Positions 61,587 to 64,000 of a stretch of 64,000 nt of DNA are shown here, piece by piece. The DNA comes from JAZDFP01 sp043801445 (GTDB lineage Bacteria > Planctomycetota > MHYJ01 > JACQXL01): contig JAZDMB010000016.1 in assembly GCA_043801445.1 (NCBI GenBank), forward strand, positions 1 to 64,000, read 5' to 3'. Every line of letters starts with the position of its first letter. Within the stretch, counting starts at the first letter, position 1. Made by a program: the position numbers and the translations under genes. The notes under the pieces are model-generated. The model saw nothing but the letters and a program-made list of their open reading frames with translations, did no database searches and was not told where the DNA came from.

Positions 61587-62534
61587 ATGAGCGATTCTGA
61601 TGGTTCTGACGAACCAACAATCTCTGCCGACGAAATAAAGCAATTAGGGTTGCCTTTATGGGATAAAGACATAAAAAAACTAAGCGATGAGCATATCATC
61701 AGCGAATCCGACATACAATTAATCATCCAGCATCTCTTTTCCAATGAATATGAAATCCGTCAAAAAGCCATTGCTTATCTTAATATAAATCAATACATTG
61801 TTACCCGTCCTTTGGTGGAACTTCTTGTAAAGAACATTACCCATCACACTCTTATTTTTCAGTTAACCTATGCATTAGAGGTTATTGGCAAATTTGCCGT
61901 TCCTGTATTGATAGAAGCATTAAATCAGGTTCGCGAAATAAAAACACCTATGGATGAATTAATGATAGAAAATATTTGCGAGACGCTTATCAGAATAAAT
62001 GACAAAAACACCGTCGCAGTACCGGTTTTATTGCGGCATCTTCAAGATACTAAAGCAAAAATAGATCAAATCAATAAAACTATAGAACAAAATGCGGCGC
62101 ATCTAAACGAAAATCCAGCACCGCATATTAATGAGGCGCATCAAAGTTCCGATACATCTTCGCGTAAAAAGTTGGACTTCTATCAGATGGTTCGTATGAA
62201 GCTTCACTATCTTATTGGAGAAATGAATTCTACGGCAGGATTAGACGACCTCTTGGAACTTTTAGGCGACGGTAATAAACGGGTGACCGGTGAGATTATA
62301 GAAACACTCGGTAAAATCGGTAATAAAAATGCCCTGATTCCTCTGACAAGGCTCTATCCGATAGAAGCCGATATATCCGAATTGGGTGCCCGTTATATCA
62401 AAATGACCTGCCGTGAAATAATCCGACGGGAAAAAATATCTAAATCAGATCGTATCTTTGACAGTCTTAGCGAACCGGAAAAAGACTCTTTAGATAAAAT
62501 ATTAGCGGGATATAAAAACAGCAACAAAGACTGA
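61587..62534 (+). CDS. HEAT-repeat protein, unknown
   Basis: 315 aa, soluble. Helical repeats, such as VTRPLVELLVKNITHHTLIF and LIPLTRLYPI, resemble HEAT/PBS-lyase scaffolds in two blocks (about 55-170 and 215-290), separated by a polar His/Asn/Ser-rich linker. No catalytic motif was seen. It lies 44 nt after clpX, so it may be a last gene of that operon. Confidence 0.68.
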   Translation: MSDSDGSDEPTISADEIKQLGLPLWDKDIKKLSDEHIISESDIQLIIQHLFSNEYEIRQKAIAYLNINQYIVTRPLVELLVKNITHHTLIFQLTYALEVIGKFAVPVLIEALNQVREIKTPMDELMIENICETLIRINDKNTVAVPVLLRHLQDTKAKIDQINKTIEQNAAHLNENPAPHINEAHQSSDTSSRKKLDFYQMVRMKLHYLIGEMNSTAGLDDLLELLGDGNKRVTGEIIETLGKIGNKNALIPLTRLYPIEADISELGARYIKMTCREIIRREKISKSDRIFDSLSEPEKDSLDKILAGYKNSNKD

Positions 62535-62753
62535 GATTCTATTACCTATCTGATTATAAAATCCGCGTTCTACATGTCCGCCCCGACGTTATATTAGCTA
62601 TTAGTCAAAAGTTAGATAAAATCACCCTATTTCACCCTTTGTCAAAAAGGGATTAGGAAAATTTACGAGAACCTTCGGTTAATAACCACTATACGTCCGG
62701 ACAAGCGAATTTAACGGAGATGGGATAAAATATTATTCGTAGGAGGTATGGTT

Positions 62754-63206
62754 TTATTTATTATTGATGTTTTTCAATTCACGGGTAAATTCCTGCGGGT
62801 CTTTGAATTCGCGATAGACTGAAGCAAATCTGACATAGGCAACATGGTCGAGAGATTTCAGTTCTTTCATTAATAATTCACCTATTTCTTTGGCTGGAAC
62901 CTCACGTTCAAATTTGTCGTAAATAGCTCTTTCTATCTTAGCCATAGTGTCTTTTAGTTTTTCTGTTGGGATAGGCCTTTTTTCACATGCCTTAAGAAGC
63001 CCGTTAAATATTTTTTCCGGATTGAAAGGCTGGCGCAAACCATCCTTTTTGATAACCCGCAATGATATTTCTTCTCTTTTTTCGTAGGTTGTATAACGTC
63101 GTTTGCAGGACAGACATTTCCGACGCCGCCTGATGCTAAATCCATCATCTGCTGAACGGGAATCTATTACCTGGTCATTGTCTTTCTTGCAGAACGGGCA
63201 TTTCAT
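62754..63206 (-). CDS. nrdR: transcriptional repressor NrdR
   Basis: The start at the MKCPFC Met gives 150 aa, the usual length. The zinc ribbon has Cys3, Cys6, Cys31 and Cys34 (CPFC...CLSC). The ATP-cone follows (VIKKDGLRQPFNPEKIFNGL). It represses ribonucleotide reductase genes in response to (d)ATP. No nrd gene is in the window. Confidence 0.95.
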   Translation of the reverse strand: MKCPFCKKDNDQVIDSRSADDGFSIRRRRKCLSCKRRYTTYEKREEISLRVIKKDGLRQPFNPEKIFNGLLKACEKRPIPTEKLKDTMAKIERAIYDKFEREVPAKEIGELLMKELKSLDHVAYVRFASVYREFKDPQEFTRELKNINNK

Positions 63207-63320
63207 AATAAATAAGTTAAACAAATTACGTCTAATTTAGCAATAATAATTAGTTGAAAATTATAGTGGATAAAAGTATAAGATAGTGAACAGATTTAGC
63301 TGATAAAGCGGATTAAGCAG

Positions 63321-63349
63321 GCATGCTCGACCTTGCCGTTCAGTCGGGT
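63321..63349. repeat. palindromic repeat before the CoA-transferase gene
   Basis: The reverse complement begins ACCCGACTGAACGGCAAGG. It matches the element at 6820-6846 and is framed by 'GATTTAGCTGATAAAGCGGA' and 'TCTGCTAAATCGGTAAAATC' arms. Confidence 0.72.
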
Positions 63350-63429
63350 ATTTTTATCTGCTAAATCGGTAAAATCCGTTTAATCTGCTTACTATTTTTC
63401 ATTAACAAAGAATAACATAAGGAGATAAA

Positions 63430-64000
63430 ATGACAATACCAAGTGATGGCAAAGGTGAGTTGATAGGCTGGCATGACCCGGATAAGGCTAGGGAATGGGT
63501 GCAAAAAAATAAGTCGCGGGAGTTAAAGGATAAAACTATGTCAGCTAAGGAAGCTGTTTCAAGATTCGTTCATGACGGAGATTTTATAGCCAGCGGAGGT
63601 TTTGGGCACGTAAGGGTATCAATGGCTATCATATACGAAATAGTCAGGCAAAAAAAGAAAAATCTGATTATGGCCGGTAAGACAGCGGTTCATGACCTTG
63701 ACATTCTAGTGGGGTCAGGCAATGTGAATAAATTAGAAGTAGCCTATTCATTTGGCCATGAACTAAGAGGATTATCTCATGCCTCAAGAAGGATGGTGCA
63801 AAGCGGCCGTTGTAAAGTGGTTGCCGAAACCAGCAACGCCGGATATCAATGGCGATTTTTAGCCGGTATGATGGGACTCCCTTTCATTCCCAGCCGTAAT
63901 ATGCTTGGCACCGATACCCACAAATTTAGCTCATGCAAGACTATCAATGACCCATTCAGCGGCAAACCAATAAACTTGATTCCGGCATCTTACCCTGATG
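63430..64000 (+). CDS. CoA-transferase alpha-subunit-like protein (partial, runs off the window)
   Basis: ATG 63430 has AAGGAG upstream. The 190 visible codons show MSAKEAVSRFVHDGDFIASG then GFGHVRVSMAIIYEIVRQ, which match family I CoA-transferases such as glutaconate or 3-oxoacid CoA-transferase subunit A. GTDTHKFSSCKTINDPFSGK is a further family-like block. The catalytic Glu of the beta subunit lies elsewhere. The substrate cannot be told from this part. Confidence 0.82.
   Translation, partial: MTIPSDGKGELIGWHDPDKAREWVQKNKSRELKDKTMSAKEAVSRFVHDGDFIASGGFGHVRVSMAIIYEIVRQKKKNLIMAGKTAVHDLDILVGSGNVNKLEVAYSFGHELRGLSHASRRMVQSGRCKVVAETSNAGYQWRFLAGMMGLPFIPSRNMLGTDTHKFSSCKTINDPFSGKPINLIPASYPD

Noticed and set aside
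62746..62826. 24-codon plus-strand ORF with AGGAGGT before ATG at about 62749
   Set aside because: The ribosome site is too close to the ATG and the frame is antisense to the end of nrdR.

Overview
The window is a bacterial chromosome segment with low to moderate GC. It carries a conserved core: rplL-rpoB-rpoC-rpsL-rpsG-fusA on the minus strand, rpsO-pnp-yhaM and tig-clpP-clpX on the plus strand, nrdR, two tRNA genes and tadA. Between these lie cell-envelope and accessory genes. No rRNA, CRISPR array, transposase or integrase was seen. The gene set, plus the many intergenic repeats of the type 'CACAGA..CACAGA' / 'ACGCAGAG' (one of which reads as ETQRTQR inside a secreted protein), suggests an uncultured Planctomycetota or PVC-like lineage. 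That placement is inference, not a database result.

Layout. 1-600: C-rich tract and a 22-bp tandem repeat. 0.6-4.5 kb: small membrane protein, then 'module A' (putative HTH protein, secreted trypsin-like protease, unknown 265-aa protein, repeat-rich fibre-like protein), with RNA-like stem-loops in front of each of the four genes. 4.6-16.6 kb: str/rpo operon behind one clear promoter. 16.7-25.5 kb: GT-C membrane glycosyltransferase, TldE/PmbA-like protein, dTDP-rhamnose reductase, GT2, and a minus-strand group hydA-like/ribE/pckA. 25.8-29.5 kb: 1240-aa secreted protein with five FN3-like and twelve Kelch-like repeats. 29.7-35.3 kb: tRNA-Ser(CGA), tRNA-Arg(ACG), tadA, radical SAM, O-antigen-ligase-like and WecA-like genes. 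35.4-43.6 kb: nnrD, M48 protease, solo LacI-type HTH, Ni/Co exporter, HEAT/cyclase-like protein. 43.8-47.4 kb: an accessory island of VapBC, Fic, a vapC remnant and a DUF2075-like nuclease/helicase broken by one in-frame TAG. 47.8-48.15 kb: a palindromic tandem array. 48.3-51.2 kb: 'module B', which repeats the unknown-protein plus fibre gene pair of module A. 51.3-64 kb: release-factor-like gene, a 50-aa gene, YgiQ radical SAM, rpsO-pnp-yhaM, tig-clpPX, nrdR and the start of a CoA-transferase.

The most unusual signals are these. (1) The duplicated gene pair of modules A and B has fibre genes with a nearly identical 3' part and diverged 5' parts. (2) Three genes in these modules share a leader architecture: a CCCGA/TCGGG hairpin, ATAA, a second hairpin whose stem sequence differs in each copy but stays paired, then an A-run. 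(3) Short GC-rich palindromic repeats occur both between genes and, in frame, inside conserved protein genes (EF-G, M48 protease, O-antigen ligase, YgiQ and others). They resemble in principle the Rickettsia palindromic elements. (4) There is a roughly 44-bp repeat array in which each arm can pair with either neighbour.

All calls come from reading the sequence. Nothing was searched or folded by software.
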